The notes under the pieces were generated by a model. It was given only the letters and a program-made list of their open reading frames with translations. It was not told the DNA's origin and made no database searches. This document shows, piece by piece, positions 13,841-23,751 of a DNA stretch of 64,000 nucleotides (positions are counted from its first letter, which is position 1; the number at the start of each line of letters is the position of its first letter). This DNA is from Microbulbifer bruguierae (GTDB lineage Bacteria > Pseudomonadota > Gammaproteobacteria > Pseudomonadales > Cellvibrionaceae), in the NCBI RefSeq assembly GCF_029869925.1, contig NZ_CP118605.1:4387501-4451500 (forward strand). The letters are read 5' to 3'. The translations under genes and the position numbers were made by a program.

Positions 13841-14193
13841 CGAATACTTCCTCCCGGATTGATCGCGGCGCCGATGCTACCCGAAGCGCCAAAAAAATGC
13901 GAAAACTGCGGAAAAAGCCGCTTAAGTCGGCATATTGAATATAAAGTAAACAAAGGCTGTTGGGTGTTTTGTAGGCAATTTGGAACGCCTGTCGCTGGTG
14001 CTAGTCGTGGGCGTTTCTAAACGCTACAATCGCGCCCCGAAAAAAGCGGGCTATCCGCTATTCCTGGGCACACTCCAAAAAAAAATCCCCCAGATCGAGA
14101 TTTTTCTCAGGTGTAACGCTTCCTTTGAGGGAGCCGTGCACCTGTTGGGTGACGCTATTGCCCGCAGCAAGGGCCACAATACAGAGGATAGTA
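13841..14193. other. pyrC-argG divergent intergenic region
   Basis: These 353 bases must hold the promoters of both pyrC and argG. A TACAAT-like -10 lies near 14025 without a clear -35. An AT-rich segment near 13937 (tgaatataaagtaa) loosely resembles half of an ARG box. I cannot support either strongly. Confidence 0.3.
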
Positions 14194-15414
14194 ATGAGCA
14201 AGATCGACAAGGTGGTATTGGCGTATTCCGGCGGACTCGACACTTCCGTGATCGTGCGTTGGCTGCAAGACACCTATAACTGCGAGGTTGTCACGTTTAC
14301 TGCCGATATCGGTCAGGGCGAGGAGGTCGAGCCTGCACGCGCCAAGGCGGAAGCCCTCGGGGTAAAGGAAATCTACATCGACGACCTGCGGGAAGAGTTC
14401 GTGCGCGACTTCGTTTTCCCGATGTTCCGCGCCAATACGATTTATGAGGGAGAGTACCTTCTCGGTACCTCCATCGCGCGCCCCCTGATCGCCAAGCGGC
14501 TCATTGAAATCGCCAACGAGACCGGTGCTGACGCCATTTCCCACGGTGCGACCGGTAAGGGTAACGATCAGGTCCGCTTCGAGCTGGGTGCCTACGCGCT
14601 GAAGCCGGGTATCCAGGTCATCGCGCCCTGGCGTGAGTGGGATCTGACGTCCCGCGAAAAGCTCATGCAGTATTGTGAGCAGCACAAGATTCCGGTGGAC
14701 TTTTCCAACAAGAAGAAAAAGTCCCCTTACTCCATGGACGCCAACCTGCTGCACATTTCCTATGAGGGTGGAGTGCTCGAAGAACCCTGGGCGGAAGCAG
14801 AAGAAGATATGTGGCGCTGGAGTGTCAGCCCCGAGTCTGCGCCGGACCAGCCCACCTATATCACCCTGCAGTTTGAAAAAGGCGACCCCGTCGCCATTGA
14901 CGGCGAGCGCCTGAGTCCGGCAACTCTGCTGGAAAAACTGAACAAGCTGGGTGGTGCCAACGGTATCGGTCGTCTGGACATCGTGGAAAACCGCTACGTG
15001 GGCATGAAGTCTCGCGGCTGCTATGAAACCCCCGGCGGCACCATTCTGATGAAGGCGCATCGTGCCATCGAGTCCATCACTCTGGACCGCGAAGTGGCGC
15101 ACCTGAAAGATGAGCTGATGCCACGTTACGCCAAGCTGATTTACAACGGTTACTGGTGGTCTCCCGAGCGCCGCATGTTGCAGGTGGCCATCGACGAGTC
15201 CCAGTCTGTGGTCAATGGTGAAGTGCGCCTGAAACTCTACAAAGGTAGTGTGAGCGCGGTTGGGCGACGCTCTGCGGACAGCCTGTTCGATGAGCGTATT
15301 GCCACCTTTGAAGATGATGCCGGTGCTTACAACCAGAAAGACGCCGAAGGCTTCATCAAACTGAACGCCCTGCGCCTGCGAATTGCCGCGGGCAAAGGTA
15401 GGGACTTGATCTAG
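14194..15414 (+). CDS. argG: argininosuccinate synthase
   Basis: The 406 aa cytoplasmic enzyme joins citrulline and aspartate using ATP in arginine synthesis. The N-terminal P-loop-type motif is [12 protein letters not shown], followed by the [14 protein letters not shown] segment near residue 114. The start is ATG 14194, preceded by agaggat; the frame extends 23 codons upstream without family similarity. The TAG stop lies inside the FNR box of the next operon. Confidence 0.97.
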   Translation: MSKIDKVVLAYSGGLDTSVIVRWLQDTYNCEVVTFTADIGQGEEVEPARAKAEALGVKEIYIDDLREEFVRDFVFPMFRANTIYEGEYLLGTSIARPLIAKRLIEIANETGADAISHGATGKGNDQVRFELGAYALKPGIQVIAPWREWDLTSREKLMQYCEQHKIPVDFSNKKKKSPYSMDANLLHISYEGGVLEEPWAEAEEDMWRWSVSPESAPDQPTYITLQFEKGDPVAIDGERLSPATLLEKLNKLGGANGIGRLDIVENRYVGMKSRGCYETPGGTILMKAHRAIESITLDREVAHLKDELMPRYAKLIYNGYWWSPERRMLQVAIDESQSVVNGEVRLKLYKGSVSAVGRRSADSLFDERIATFEDDAGAYNQKDAEGFIKLNALRLRIAAGKGRDLI

Positions 15415-15419
15415 ATCAA
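15406..15419 (+). promoter_or_regulatory. FNR/ANR box upstream of ccoN
   Basis: TTGATCTAGATCAA is a perfect FNR/ANR palindrome. A TTAAAT at 15442-15447 is correctly placed to be the -10 of a class II promoter with the box centred near -41.5. This fits induction of cbb3 oxidase at low oxygen. The palindrome overlaps the argG stop codon. Confidence 0.85.
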
Positions 15420-15557
15420 CCTGAAGCGGCGATTGAAGCGGTTAAATCGTCGTTTTTAGGCCTTCCCGGTCTACCGTAAAGGTATGGCCGCTATTCCGGT
15501 GGCGGCCTCCCTTGCGTATGACGGAAACGAATTTTAAAAAGCAATGGAAGTAACACA

Positions 15558-17018
15558 ATGACGACAACGGTGGCAGAGGCCGGCAAGTTGCCGGACTATG
15601 ACTACAACATCGTGCGCCAGTTCACCATTATGTCGGTGGTCTGGGGCATTGTTGGAATGGGCGTCGGCGTATTGATCGCCGCACAGTTGGCGTGGCCTGC
15701 GCTGAACGATATCTGGCAGCCGTTTACGCATTTCGGTCGTCTGCGTCCCCTGCATACCAATGCAGTGATTTTCGCATTCGGCGGCAGCGTGCTGTTTGCC
15801 ACTTCCTATTACGTCGTGCAACGCACCTGTCAGACCCGCCTTTGGGGCGGCTGGCTGATCCCGTTTACTTTCTGGGGCTGGCAGGTCGTCATTCTGGGAG
15901 CCGCTATCACTCTGCCGATGGGCCTGACATCCAGTAAAGAGTACGCTGAGCTGGAATGGCCCCTCGACATCCTGATTGCGCTGATCTGGGTTGCCTATGC
16001 GCTGGTGTTCTTCGGCACCATCGTCAAGCGCCGCACATCCCACATCTACGTAGCCAACTGGTTCTTTGGTGCCTACATCATCACCATCGCAGCGCTGCAT
16101 ATCGTCAACAACCTGGAAGTGCCTGTCAGCGCCTTCAAATCCTACTCACTGTTTGCGGGTACGACTGATGCCATGATCCAGTGGTGGTACGGCCACAACG
16201 CGGTGGGCTTCTTCCTGACCGCCGCTTTCCTCGGCATCATGTATTACTTCGTGCCGAAGCAGGCCGGGCGCCCGGTTTACTCCTACCAGTTGTCCATCGT
16301 GCACTTCTGGGCATTGATCTCCATTTACGTTTGGGCCGGCGGTCACCACCTGCATTACTCCGCACTGCCGGACTGGACCCAGAGCCTGGCGATGATCATG
16401 TCCGTGATTCTGCTGGCGCCTTCCTGGGGCGGCATGATCAACGGCATCATGACCCTGTCCGGTGCCTGGCACAAACTGCGCACTGACCCGACCCTGCGCT
16501 TCCTGGTGGTATCCCTGTCGTTCTACGGCATGTCCACTTTCGAAGGTCCGATGATGTCCATCAAGACGGTAAACGCCCTGTCGCACAACACCGACTGGAC
16601 CGTAGGCCATGTGCACTCTGGCGCGTTGGGTTGGGTTGCGATGATTTCCATCGGTGCCCTGTATCACCTGGTCCCAGTACTGTGGAATCGTCGCCAGATG
16701 TACAGCGTGCGCCTGATCAATGCGCATTTCTGGCTGGCAACTGTCGGTACCGTCCTCTATATCGCTGCCATGTGGGTGAACGGTATCACCCAGGGCTTGA
16801 TGTGGCGTGCGTTTAACGCCGACGGCACTCTGACCTACAGCTTCGTGGAAAGCGTGATCGCAAGTCACCCGGGCTACATCGTGCGCTGGCTGGGCGGGAC
16901 CATGTTCCTCACCGGTATGCTGCTGATGGCGTACAACGTCTTCCGCACCATCACTGACGAGCGGGAAGAAGGTGAAGTTCACCGCGATGACAACCTGCCG
17001 ATTGCGAAGAGTGTGTAA
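15558..17018 (+). CDS. ccoN: cbb3-type cytochrome c oxidase subunit I
   Basis: The 486 aa catalytic subunit of the high-affinity cbb3 oxidase has about 12 membrane segments. Heme and CuB ligands are visible in [10 protein letters not shown] near residue 70, GGHHLHYS near 264 and [13 protein letters not shown] near 345. The start is ATG 15558, with ggaagt upstream. It heads the ccoNOQP operon under the FNR/ANR box, as expected for a microaerobic terminal oxidase. Confidence 0.97.
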   Translation: MTTTVAEAGKLPDYDYNIVRQFTIMSVVWGIVGMGVGVLIAAQLAWPALNDIWQPFTHFGRLRPLHTNAVIFAFGGSVLFATSYYVVQRTCQTRLWGGWLIPFTFWGWQVVILGAAITLPMGLTSSKEYAELEWPLDILIALIWVAYALVFFGTIVKRRTSHIYVANWFFGAYIITIAALHIVNNLEVPVSAFKSYSLFAGTTDAMIQWWYGHNAVGFFLTAAFLGIMYYFVPKQAGRPVYSYQLSIVHFWALISIYVWAGGHHLHYSALPDWTQSLAMIMSVILLAPSWGGMINGIMTLSGAWHKLRTDPTLRFLVVSLSFYGMSTFEGPMMSIKTVNALSHNTDWTVGHVHSGALGWVAMISIGALYHLVPVLWNRRQMYSVRLINAHFWLATVGTVLYIAAMWVNGITQGLMWRAFNADGTLTYSFVESVIASHPGYIVRWLGGTMFLTGMLLMAYNVFRTITDEREEGEVHRDDNLPIAKSV

Positions 17019-17029
17019 GGGGATCGATC

Positions 17030-17647
17030 GTGAAGAATCATGACATAGTTGAAAAGAACATCGGTCTGATGATGGTACTGATCGTCGTCGCGATCAGCTT
17101 TGGTGCCCTGGTGGAGATTGTTCCCCAGTTTTTCACCACCAACAACAATGAGCCAATTGCCGGCCTGAAGCCGCTCGGTGCGGTGGAGCTGGAAGGTCGC
17201 GATATCTATATTCGCGAAGGCTGCCATGTGTGTCATACACAGATGGTTCGCCCACTGCGCGCCGAAGTAGAGCGTTACGGGCACTACTCCATGGCTCAGG
17301 AACACGTTTACGAGCACCCCTTCCTGTGGGGCTCCAAGCGCACTGGCCCGGATCTGGCTCGTGTGGGCGGCCGTTACTCTGACGAGTGGCACCGCGCGCA
17401 CCTGTACAATCCGCGCAACGTGGTACCGGAATCCATCATGCCGTCCTATCCGTGGCTGTTTGACAATGTGGTCAGTGGTGAGCATACCGCGGCCAAAATG
17501 CGCGCGATGCGTATCGCCGGTGTGCCCTACACCGACGAAGATATTGCCAACGCCAGCAAGCCGTTTGTGGGTGGTCGGGTAACGGAAATCGATGCCCTGG
17601 TCGCTTACCTGCAGCAGCTGGGCACCCTGGTACAGCAGAAACGCTAA
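17030..17647 (+). CDS. ccoO: cbb3-type cytochrome c oxidase subunit II
   Basis: A 205 aa membrane-anchored monoheme cytochrome c. One N-terminal membrane segment (residues 11-32) precedes the CHVCH heme site near residue 65. It passes electrons to CcoN. The start is GTG 17030, 11 bases after ccoN, with AAGGGGAT as RBS. Confidence 0.96.
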   Translation: MKNHDIVEKNIGLMMVLIVVAISFGALVEIVPQFFTTNNNEPIAGLKPLGAVELEGRDIYIREGCHVCHTQMVRPLRAEVERYGHYSMAQEHVYEHPFLWGSKRTGPDLARVGGRYSDEWHRAHLYNPRNVVPESIMPSYPWLFDNVVSGEHTAAKMRAMRIAGVPYTDEDIANASKPFVGGRVTEIDALVAYLQQLGTLVQQKR

Positions 17648-17659
17648 AAGGGGTTCACG

Positions 17660-17884
17660 GTGGATATTGATATTTTGCGGCAGATCTCAGTGGTGTTAGG
17701 AGCGCTTGCGTTCCTCGCAGTCTGCTGGTGGGCATTTTCTCCGAAGCGCAGAAAGCGTTTCGAAGAGGACGCCAAACTGCCGTTTGCAGACGAGCAACAG
17801 ACTTCTGACAAAACCGCTCCCGAGAGCGAAAACAGCACCGGTGATGCGGCCGGCAAGAAACAGGAACAGGGGCAGGAAAAATGA
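17660..17884 (+). CDS. ccoQ: cbb3-type oxidase subunit CcoQ/FixQ
   Basis: The 74 aa protein has one N-terminal membrane helix ending in AFSPKRRKRFEEDA, the CcoQ pattern, and a hydrophilic Gln/Glu-rich tail. It stabilises the oxidase complex. The start is GTG 17660. Its stop overlaps the ccoP start by four bases (ATGA). Confidence 0.92.
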   Translation: MDIDILRQISVVLGALAFLAVCWWAFSPKRRKRFEEDAKLPFADEQQTSDKTAPESENSTGDAAGKKQEQGQEK

Positions 17885-18789
17885 GTGCATTTTGGAGTGC
17901 TTGGGTAATTGTGCTCACCCTCGCCAATCTCGGATTGGTAACTTGGGTTCTCTTCGCAAACCGCAAAGTGGCGGTAGACGACCAGCAGGATCCGGAAAAC
18001 CGTACTACCGGCCACGTTTACGATGGTATTGAGGAGTATGACAACCCACTGCCCAAGTGGTGGTTTTTGCTGTTTATCGCGACGCTGGTGTTTTCTGCCG
18101 CCTATCTGGTGATTTACCCGGGTATGGGCAATTTCAAGGGCATCGGTGGCTGGACTTCAGTGGGCGCCCTGAAGAAAGAGCAGGCGGAAGCCCAGGCTGA
18201 GTTCAAGGAATCCTTTGGCCAGTACGTGGACATGCCGCTGGAAAAAATCGCCGAGAGCCGCGAGGCGCTGAAAATGGGCGCGCGGATTTTCGCTAACAAC
18301 TGCGCCGTGTGTCACGGTGCCGATGGCGGCGGCAATTACGGCTTCCCGAACCTGACCGACAACGACTGGCTGTATGGCGGTACCCCGGAGAAAATCCTGG
18401 AGACCCTGCACAATGGTCGTCAGGGGATGATGCCGCCGCAGGGGCCGGTGATCGGTGAGGAAGGCGTGAAAAATGCGGCCGAATATGTGTTGGCAATGAA
18501 TGGTCTGGAGCACGATGCGGCTCAGGCAGAGAAAGGCAAGCAGATATTCGGCACCGTGTGCATGGCCTGTCACGGTATGGACGGCAAGGGTAATATCGCT
18601 CTGGGCGCGCCCAATCTGACCGACGATATCTGGCTGTATGGTGGCACTCGTGAAGAAATTCAGCACACCATACGCGGTGGCCGCAGCAACAATATGCCGT
18701 CACAGAAAGATAAGCTGCGAGAAGACAAAATTCGCCTTGTAGCTGCCTATGTCTACAGCCTGTCCCGTCAGGATGACGTTCAGCAGTAA
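17881..18789 (+). CDS. ccoP: cbb3-type cytochrome c oxidase subunit III
   Basis: A 302 aa diheme cytochrome c with two N-terminal membrane segments (about residues 4-24 and 60-80) and heme sites CAVCH near residue 142 and CMACH near 224. It is the electron entry subunit of the oxidase. Translation is probably coupled to ccoQ through the ATGA overlap. Confidence 0.96.
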   Translation: MSAFWSAWVIVLTLANLGLVTWVLFANRKVAVDDQQDPENRTTGHVYDGIEEYDNPLPKWWFLLFIATLVFSAAYLVIYPGMGNFKGIGGWTSVGALKKEQAEAQAEFKESFGQYVDMPLEKIAESREALKMGARIFANNCAVCHGADGGGNYGFPNLTDNDWLYGGTPEKILETLHNGRQGMMPPQGPVIGEEGVKNAAEYVLAMNGLEHDAAQAEKGKQIFGTVCMACHGMDGKGNIALGAPNLTDDIWLYGGTREEIQHTIRGGRSNNMPSQKDKLREDKIRLVAAYVYSLSRQDDVQQ

Positions 18790-18927
18790 GACGTTTTGAT
18801 GAACGCCGGGTGGTGGCCGCTGGCCATCTCCCGGTATTCAGGGAAGGGCGCCGCAGGGAAGAATAACAAGCCTCATATGCAGTAGCTGCAGTCATATCCC
18901 GGCGCGGTTTCGGGAAAGAGAGGTTTC

Positions 18928-20343
18928 GTGAGCGATAGAATACCGACCCGGGAAGAGCAGGAAGGTGATGGCGAAGTGCGCTATCGCATGCTCTATGAGT
19001 CCGACGACAAGGTGTATATCCGTCATATCCGCGGCGTTTACACCAGAATCCGCAAGTACACTGGCCTGCCGCTGCTGCTGGCTTTCTTCTTTATCCCCTG
19101 GCTCAATATCGATGGGCATCAGGCGGTGCATTTCGATCTACCCGCGCGGCAGTTTCATATTTTCTGGACCACCTTTGGTCCCCAGGACGGTTTCCTGCTG
19201 GCCTGGTTGCTCATCATAGCCGCGTTCGCACTGTTTGCGATTACCACCTGGCTGGGGCGAGTGTGGTGCGGCTTTACCTGCCCGCAAACCGTATGGACGC
19301 TGATGTTCATCTGGGCGGAGCGCGTGTGCGAAGGGGATCGCAGCAAGCGTATGAAGCTGGATGCTGCACCCTGGAGTGCGGAAAAAATTCTGCGCAAGGG
19401 CGGTACCCATGCCATCTGGCTGTTTATTGCGCTGGCCACGGCGCTGGCATTTGTAGGGTATTTTTACGGCATTCGCGATCTGGTCGTTGATCTCGCCACC
19501 TTTCAGGCGCATCCCCAGGGCGTTTTCTGGGTTGCTTTTTTTACCTTCGCAACCTACATGAATGCGGGTTTCCTGCGTGAGCAGGTGTGCAAGTATATGT
19601 GCCCCTATGCGCGCTTCCAGTCTGTCATGTATGACAAAGATACCCTGGCGGTGTATTACGATGCCCGCCGTGGTGAAGCGCGCGGACCACGTAAGAAAAA
19701 TATCGATTACAAGGCCCAGGGCATGGGTGACTGTATTGATTGTTACTGGTGCGTACAGGTATGTCCGGTGGATATCGATATCCGCGATGGAATGCAGTAC
19801 GAGTGCATCAACTGTGGCCTCTGCGTCGACGCCTGCAACAGTGTGATGGACAAAATGGAGTATCCCCGGGGCCTGATTCGCTTCACCTCGGAGGATGAGC
19901 TGGAAACCGGCAAGACCAACTACGCCCGTCCGCGGCTGTTGGGTTACGCTCTGGTTATGCTCTTGATGGTGGGCCTGTTCAGTCACCAGGTCATTACCCG
20001 CTCACCGGTACAGGCGGAAGTCCTGCGGGATCGCGGTGCGCGCATGTACCGGATTTCCCAGGGGATGGTGCAGAATGTCTACACCGTCAAAATCAACAAT
20101 ATGGACCAGAAACCCCATGAATTTTCCGTGCGGGTGGAAGGCAATGAAGGATACGACTACTCCCTGCGTATGCAGAGGAGCGTTCTGGTAACCCCGGGGG
20201 AAGTCTATTCCGTACCCATTCGGGTGAGTGTGCCCAAGGCCCAGCTCAAAGAGACCAAGCACGATATCGAGATCGTGATCCAGGCGAAGGACAATCCCGA
20301 GCTGGAAGATCGCCACAAAACGGTGTTTATCGGGCCTGAATAA
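18928..20343 (+). CDS. ccoG: cbb3 oxidase assembly ferredoxin-like protein CcoG/FixG/RdxA
   Basis: The 471 aa membrane protein has several membrane segments in the first 200 residues (with CGFTCPQ and CKYMCPYARFQ). A 2[4Fe-4S] ferredoxin domain follows (CIDCYWCVQVCPVD, CINCGLCVDAC). The C-terminus is an Ig-like FixG domain. CcoG is implicated in copper reduction for cbb3 assembly. The start is GTG 18928, with gagagg upstream. The 138 bp gap after ccoP suggests a separate or additional promoter. Confidence 0.95.
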   Translation: MSDRIPTREEQEGDGEVRYRMLYESDDKVYIRHIRGVYTRIRKYTGLPLLLAFFFIPWLNIDGHQAVHFDLPARQFHIFWTTFGPQDGFLLAWLLIIAAFALFAITTWLGRVWCGFTCPQTVWTLMFIWAERVCEGDRSKRMKLDAAPWSAEKILRKGGTHAIWLFIALATALAFVGYFYGIRDLVVDLATFQAHPQGVFWVAFFTFATYMNAGFLREQVCKYMCPYARFQSVMYDKDTLAVYYDARRGEARGPRKKNIDYKAQGMGDCIDCYWCVQVCPVDIDIRDGMQYECINCGLCVDACNSVMDKMEYPRGLIRFTSEDELETGKTNYARPRLLGYALVMLLMVGLFSHQVITRSPVQAEVLRDRGARMYRISQGMVQNVYTVKINNMDQKPHEFSVRVEGNEGYDYSLRMQRSVLVTPGEVYSVPIRVSVPKAQLKETKHDIEIVIQAKDNPELEDRHKTVFIGPE

Positions 20344-20403
20344 CCTCATTCACGGGCTTTAGCAGGCTCTCATATTCATAATTTTCGATGGTTGAAATAA
20401 AAC

Positions 20404-20943
20404 GTGCAGCAGAATTCCAGTAAGCAGGGCGGTTCCGCGCCCTGGTATCGTGAACCCTGGTTCTGGGCGGTGATGGCACCGTTGTTTGTGGTGGTGATTG
20501 TATCCGCAGTGATGGTTTCCATTGCGGTGCGCCACAGCGACGATGTGGTGAGTGATACCTACTACAAAGACAGCCGTATGTATCACTACAGTGCAGACCA
20601 GGATCAGCGCGCAAAGGCGATGAACCTCGCGGCGATGCTGCTGTTTTCCCCGGAAGACAATACCGTCTCTCTCGACCTCCGCGGTGATATCCAATTTCCG
20701 CAAAAGCTGTTGCTCACCCTCAGCCATCCGGTAGAAGCGGATCTGGATGAACACGTGGTGTTGCAGGAAATTTCCACTGGCCGCTATCGCGGTGAAATTC
20801 ACGCGAAGCTACAGCATCGCTGGTACCTGCAATTGATGCCGGAGCTGGATCCCGACCGGTTTCAGGACGCGCAGTGGCGTCTGAAAGGGGAAATCAACTT
20901 TAACATCGGCAACGGAGTGCCCCTGAACCCCGTCGAGCAGTGA
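20404..20943 (+). CDS. ccoH: cbb3 oxidase maturation protein CcoH/FixH
   Basis: A 179 aa protein with one membrane helix (about residues 20-43) and a periplasmic FixH domain containing the DDVVSDTYYKDSR segment. It takes part in cbb3 assembly. The start is GTG 20404. The stop overlaps the ccoI start (GTGA), so translation is coupled. Confidence 0.9.
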   Translation: MQQNSSKQGGSAPWYREPWFWAVMAPLFVVVIVSAVMVSIAVRHSDDVVSDTYYKDSRMYHYSADQDQRAKAMNLAAMLLFSPEDNTVSLDLRGDIQFPQKLLLTLSHPVEADLDEHVVLQEISTGRYRGEIHAKLQHRWYLQLMPELDPDRFQDAQWRLKGEINFNIGNGVPLNPVEQ

Positions 20944-23477
20944 GCTCCATGTCCGAACTGCAGACTGATCAACTCGGATCCACCGATGCTGCCGCTGCGA
21001 CGCGGGTAGCAACTAATCAACCGGATTGCTATCACTGCGGTCTGCCGGTGGTCGATGGCAGCCGCTTTTCCGTGGTGATTGGCGGCGCTGCTCGCCCCAT
21101 GTGTTGTCCCGGGTGTGAGGCTGTCGCCGGCGCCATCGTGGCCGGGGGGCTCGATAACTTCTACCGCTACCGCGAGCAAAACAGCCAGCGACCGGAAAAC
21201 ACCACACAGCAGGAACGCTGGAGTGCGTACGATCTCCAGGAAGTACAGAGCGAATTCGTACGGGATTTGGACGATCCGCGGTCAGCCGGGAGCGACCGGT
21301 CGCTGCAGGTCGCCAGCCTGCTGATTGCCGGTATCACTTGTGCGGCCTGTGTGTGGCTGATCGAAAAGCACCTGTTGGGCGAGGATGGTGTCGAGCGGGT
21401 TTCCGTCAATGCCAGCAGTCATCGCGCGCAAATTGTTTTTGATCCTGAACGGGTGCCGGTCAGCCGGCTTTTCGCCGCGCTGGCGGCGATTGGATACCGC
21501 CCGTCGCCGGCCACTGCGGTAAACGGCGAGCGCCTGATGCAGCAGGAAAAGCGCGCGTCGATACGTCGTCTCGGTGTGGCCGGCCTCGGCACCATGCAGG
21601 TAATGATGTTTGCTATCGCGCTCTACTTCGGCGCCAGCAAGGGTATCGAGAGCCAGTTTGAGCAGTTCTTCCGCTGGGTGTCCCTGATCGTGGCCACACC
21701 GGTGGTGTGTTACGCCGCCCAGCCATTCTTCGCGGCGGCCTGGCGTGCCTTACGCAGTGGGCAGCTGGTGATGGATGTGCCCGTGTCCCTCGCCATTGGC
21801 CTGGCCTACGGCGCCAGCGTGTACGCCACGGTGTTCGAAACCGGCGAGGTTTATTTCGAATCGGTGTCAATGTTTACTTTTTTCCTATTGCTGGGGCGCA
21901 CCATTGAAATGCGTGCTCGCCACCGCGCGGGGTTGGCCAGTGGTGGCCTGGCGCAGTTGCTGCCGCTGGCGGCGTTGCGGCTGAAGGAGGGTTCCGGCAG
22001 CGATGTGGAGTCGGTGCCGGTGGCGGCTCTGCGAGCCGGGGACCGGATATTGTTGCGGCCGGGAGACACGATTGCCGCGGACGGCGAAGTGGTCGACGGT
22101 GAAAGTGGCGTCGATGAGTCAGTGCTCACTGGCGAATCCGCTCTGCAACAAAAGGCCGCTGGCTCGCCAGTGTTTGCCGGTAGCGTCAATGGGGATTCCT
22201 CACTTACCGTGCGGGTTACTGCGGCGGGCAAGGGAACGCGCCTGTCGGCGATCGAAAAACTGGTGGAGAGCGCCCAGCTCGATAAGCCCACCCAGGTGGC
22301 TCTGGCCGATCGCCTGGCGGGGCGGTTTATTGCCGCAATCCTGTGTATTGCGGTAGCGGCCTTTGCATTCTGGTGGCAGCAGGCACCGGATCGCGCCTTC
22401 TGGATCGCGCTGTCGGTGCTGGTGGTGACCTGTCCCTGCGCCTTGTCGCTGGCAACGCCTGCGGCGCTGGCGGCGGCAACCCTGCGCCTGCAGCAATTGG
22501 GTCTTCTGGTGGCGAAAGGCCATGTGCTGGAGACTCTGCCGCGCCTGACCCGGGTGATTTTCGATAAGACCGGAACTCTGACCGAAGGTGAGCCGCGGTT
22601 GCGACAGGTCCAGTTGTTGCGTGCTGGTGTTACTGCCGAAGAGGTGCGGGATATCGCCGCCGCGCTCGAAGCCCACAATAGCCACCCGCTGGCGAAGGCA
22701 TTTCGTCCCTGGGTTGGCAACAGAGGCGCGCACGCACTACGGAGCGTGACCGGGTGTGGGGTGAGTGGTGTCTGCGGCGACCGCAATTATCGGCTTGGCC
22801 GCGCGGACTTTGTTCTCGAGGGTGCTACCGGAGAAACCGTCGACGGTGTGGTGCAGACGCTGCCGATACCGGAGGAACCGGGACAGTGGCTGCTGCTGGG
22901 AGACACCGGTGGTGCTGTGGCTTGGCTCGGGCTGGGTGATGAGATGCGCCAAAGCGCGCCTGCAGGCGTCGCGGCGTTGCGGGAACTGGGGCTCAAGGCC
23001 GAACTGCTGAGCGGTGACCAGTCCGCGGAAGTGCCGCGTCTCGCCACATTGAGTGGAATCGATACCTACCGGGCTGGGGCCTCGCCCGAGGACAAACTCG
23101 CGCATTTGCAGCATTTGCAGGCACAGGGTGAGCGCTTGCTCATGGTGGGTGACGGTATCAACGATGTGCCGGTGCTGTCCGGTGCGGATGTGTCGGTGGC
23201 GATGATGTCTGCGGCGGATCTGGCGCAGTCTCGCGCGGATGCCATTTTGCTGCAGGGAGATTTGCAGGCACTGCCGCGGGCCTTTGAGCTGGCGCAGAAG
23301 TGCCGCACAATCATTCGCCAGAATCTGGCCTGGGCGATCCTGTATAACGCACTGGCGCTGCCGCTGGCCTTTCTCGGTTTGGTGCCGCCGTGGGCAGCGG
23401 CGATTGGCATGTCGCTGAGTTCCCTGATCGTAGTGATCAATGCCCTGCGGTTATCCCGCTGGCAACCGGCGATATAG
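20940..23477 (+). CDS. ccoI: copper-translocating P1B-type ATPase for cbb3 oxidase assembly
   Basis: The 845 aa ATPase carries an N-terminal metal-binding region (CYHCG ... CCPGC, residues 30-65) and an HMA domain with GITCAAC near residue 135. The P-type core has LTGES near 395, the membrane CPC motif (TCPCALS) near 498, DKTGTLT near 543, SHPLA near 580 and GDGIND near 738. It supplies copper to the CuB site of CcoN. The start is GTG 20940 or ATG 20949. Confidence 0.95.
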   Translation: MSSMSELQTDQLGSTDAAAATRVATNQPDCYHCGLPVVDGSRFSVVIGGAARPMCCPGCEAVAGAIVAGGLDNFYRYREQNSQRPENTTQQERWSAYDLQEVQSEFVRDLDDPRSAGSDRSLQVASLLIAGITCAACVWLIEKHLLGEDGVERVSVNASSHRAQIVFDPERVPVSRLFAALAAIGYRPSPATAVNGERLMQQEKRASIRRLGVAGLGTMQVMMFAIALYFGASKGIESQFEQFFRWVSLIVATPVVCYAAQPFFAAAWRALRSGQLVMDVPVSLAIGLAYGASVYATVFETGEVYFESVSMFTFFLLLGRTIEMRARHRAGLASGGLAQLLPLAALRLKEGSGSDVESVPVAALRAGDRILLRPGDTIAADGEVVDGESGVDESVLTGESALQQKAAGSPVFAGSVNGDSSLTVRVTAAGKGTRLSAIEKLVESAQLDKPTQVALADRLAGRFIAAILCIAVAAFAFWWQQAPDRAFWIALSVLVVTCPCALSLATPAALAAATLRLQQLGLLVAKGHVLETLPRLTRVIFDKTGTLTEGEPRLRQVQLLRAGVTAEEVRDIAAALEAHNSHPLAKAFRPWVGNRGAHALRSVTGCGVSGVCGDRNYRLGRADFVLEGATGETVDGVVQTLPIPEEPGQWLLLGDTGGAVAWLGLGDEMRQSAPAGVAALRELGLKAELLSGDQSAEVPRLATLSGIDTYRAGASPEDKLAHLQHLQAQGERLLMVGDGINDVPVLSGADVSVAMMSAADLAQSRADAILLQGDLQALPRAFELAQKCRTIIRQNLAWAILYNALALPLAFLGLVPPWAAAIGMSLSSLIVVINALRLSRWQPAI

Positions 23478-23523
23478 CCTGCCGGATACCTGGAAATCAC
23501 TGAATGTATTTGTTGAGGTAAAC

Positions 23524-23751
23524 GTGGACAGTATTTTCCTGCTGGTCCCCATTGTTATCGTATTTGTTGCCGGTGCCTTGAAACTGTTTTTCTGGGCGGT
23601 AAACAGCGGGCAGTACGACGACCTGGAAACGGAAGGTCGTCGTATCCTGTTCGACGATGAGCCGCGAGCGAATAGTGATCGTCGTGAACAGCCTGATACC
23701 AGTGATGCTGACACAAACGGATCCGGTGATTCGGAAGTGGGGCCGCGTTAA
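23524..23751 (+). CDS. ccoS: cbb3 oxidase maturation protein CcoS
   Basis: The 75 aa product has one N-terminal membrane helix followed by FFWAVNSGQYDDLETEGRRILFDDE, of which the SGQYDDLE...ILFDD part is the CcoS hallmark. The start is GTG 23524, with gaggtaaac before it. The longer open frame upstream overlaps ccoI and is not family-like. The stop shares one base with the next ATG. Confidence 0.93.
   Translation: MDSIFLLVPIVIVFVAGALKLFFWAVNSGQYDDLETEGRRILFDDEPRANSDRREQPDTSDADTNGSGDSEVGPR

Noticed and set aside
15486..15508. GC-rich hairpin (ggccgc...gcggcc) between argG and ccoN
   Set aside because: It has no T tract and lies downstream of the predicted ccoN promoter, so I did not call it a terminator.
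16146..16982. 278 aa minus-strand ORF over ccoN
   Set aside because: Antisense to ccoN; His/Gln-rich shadow translation.
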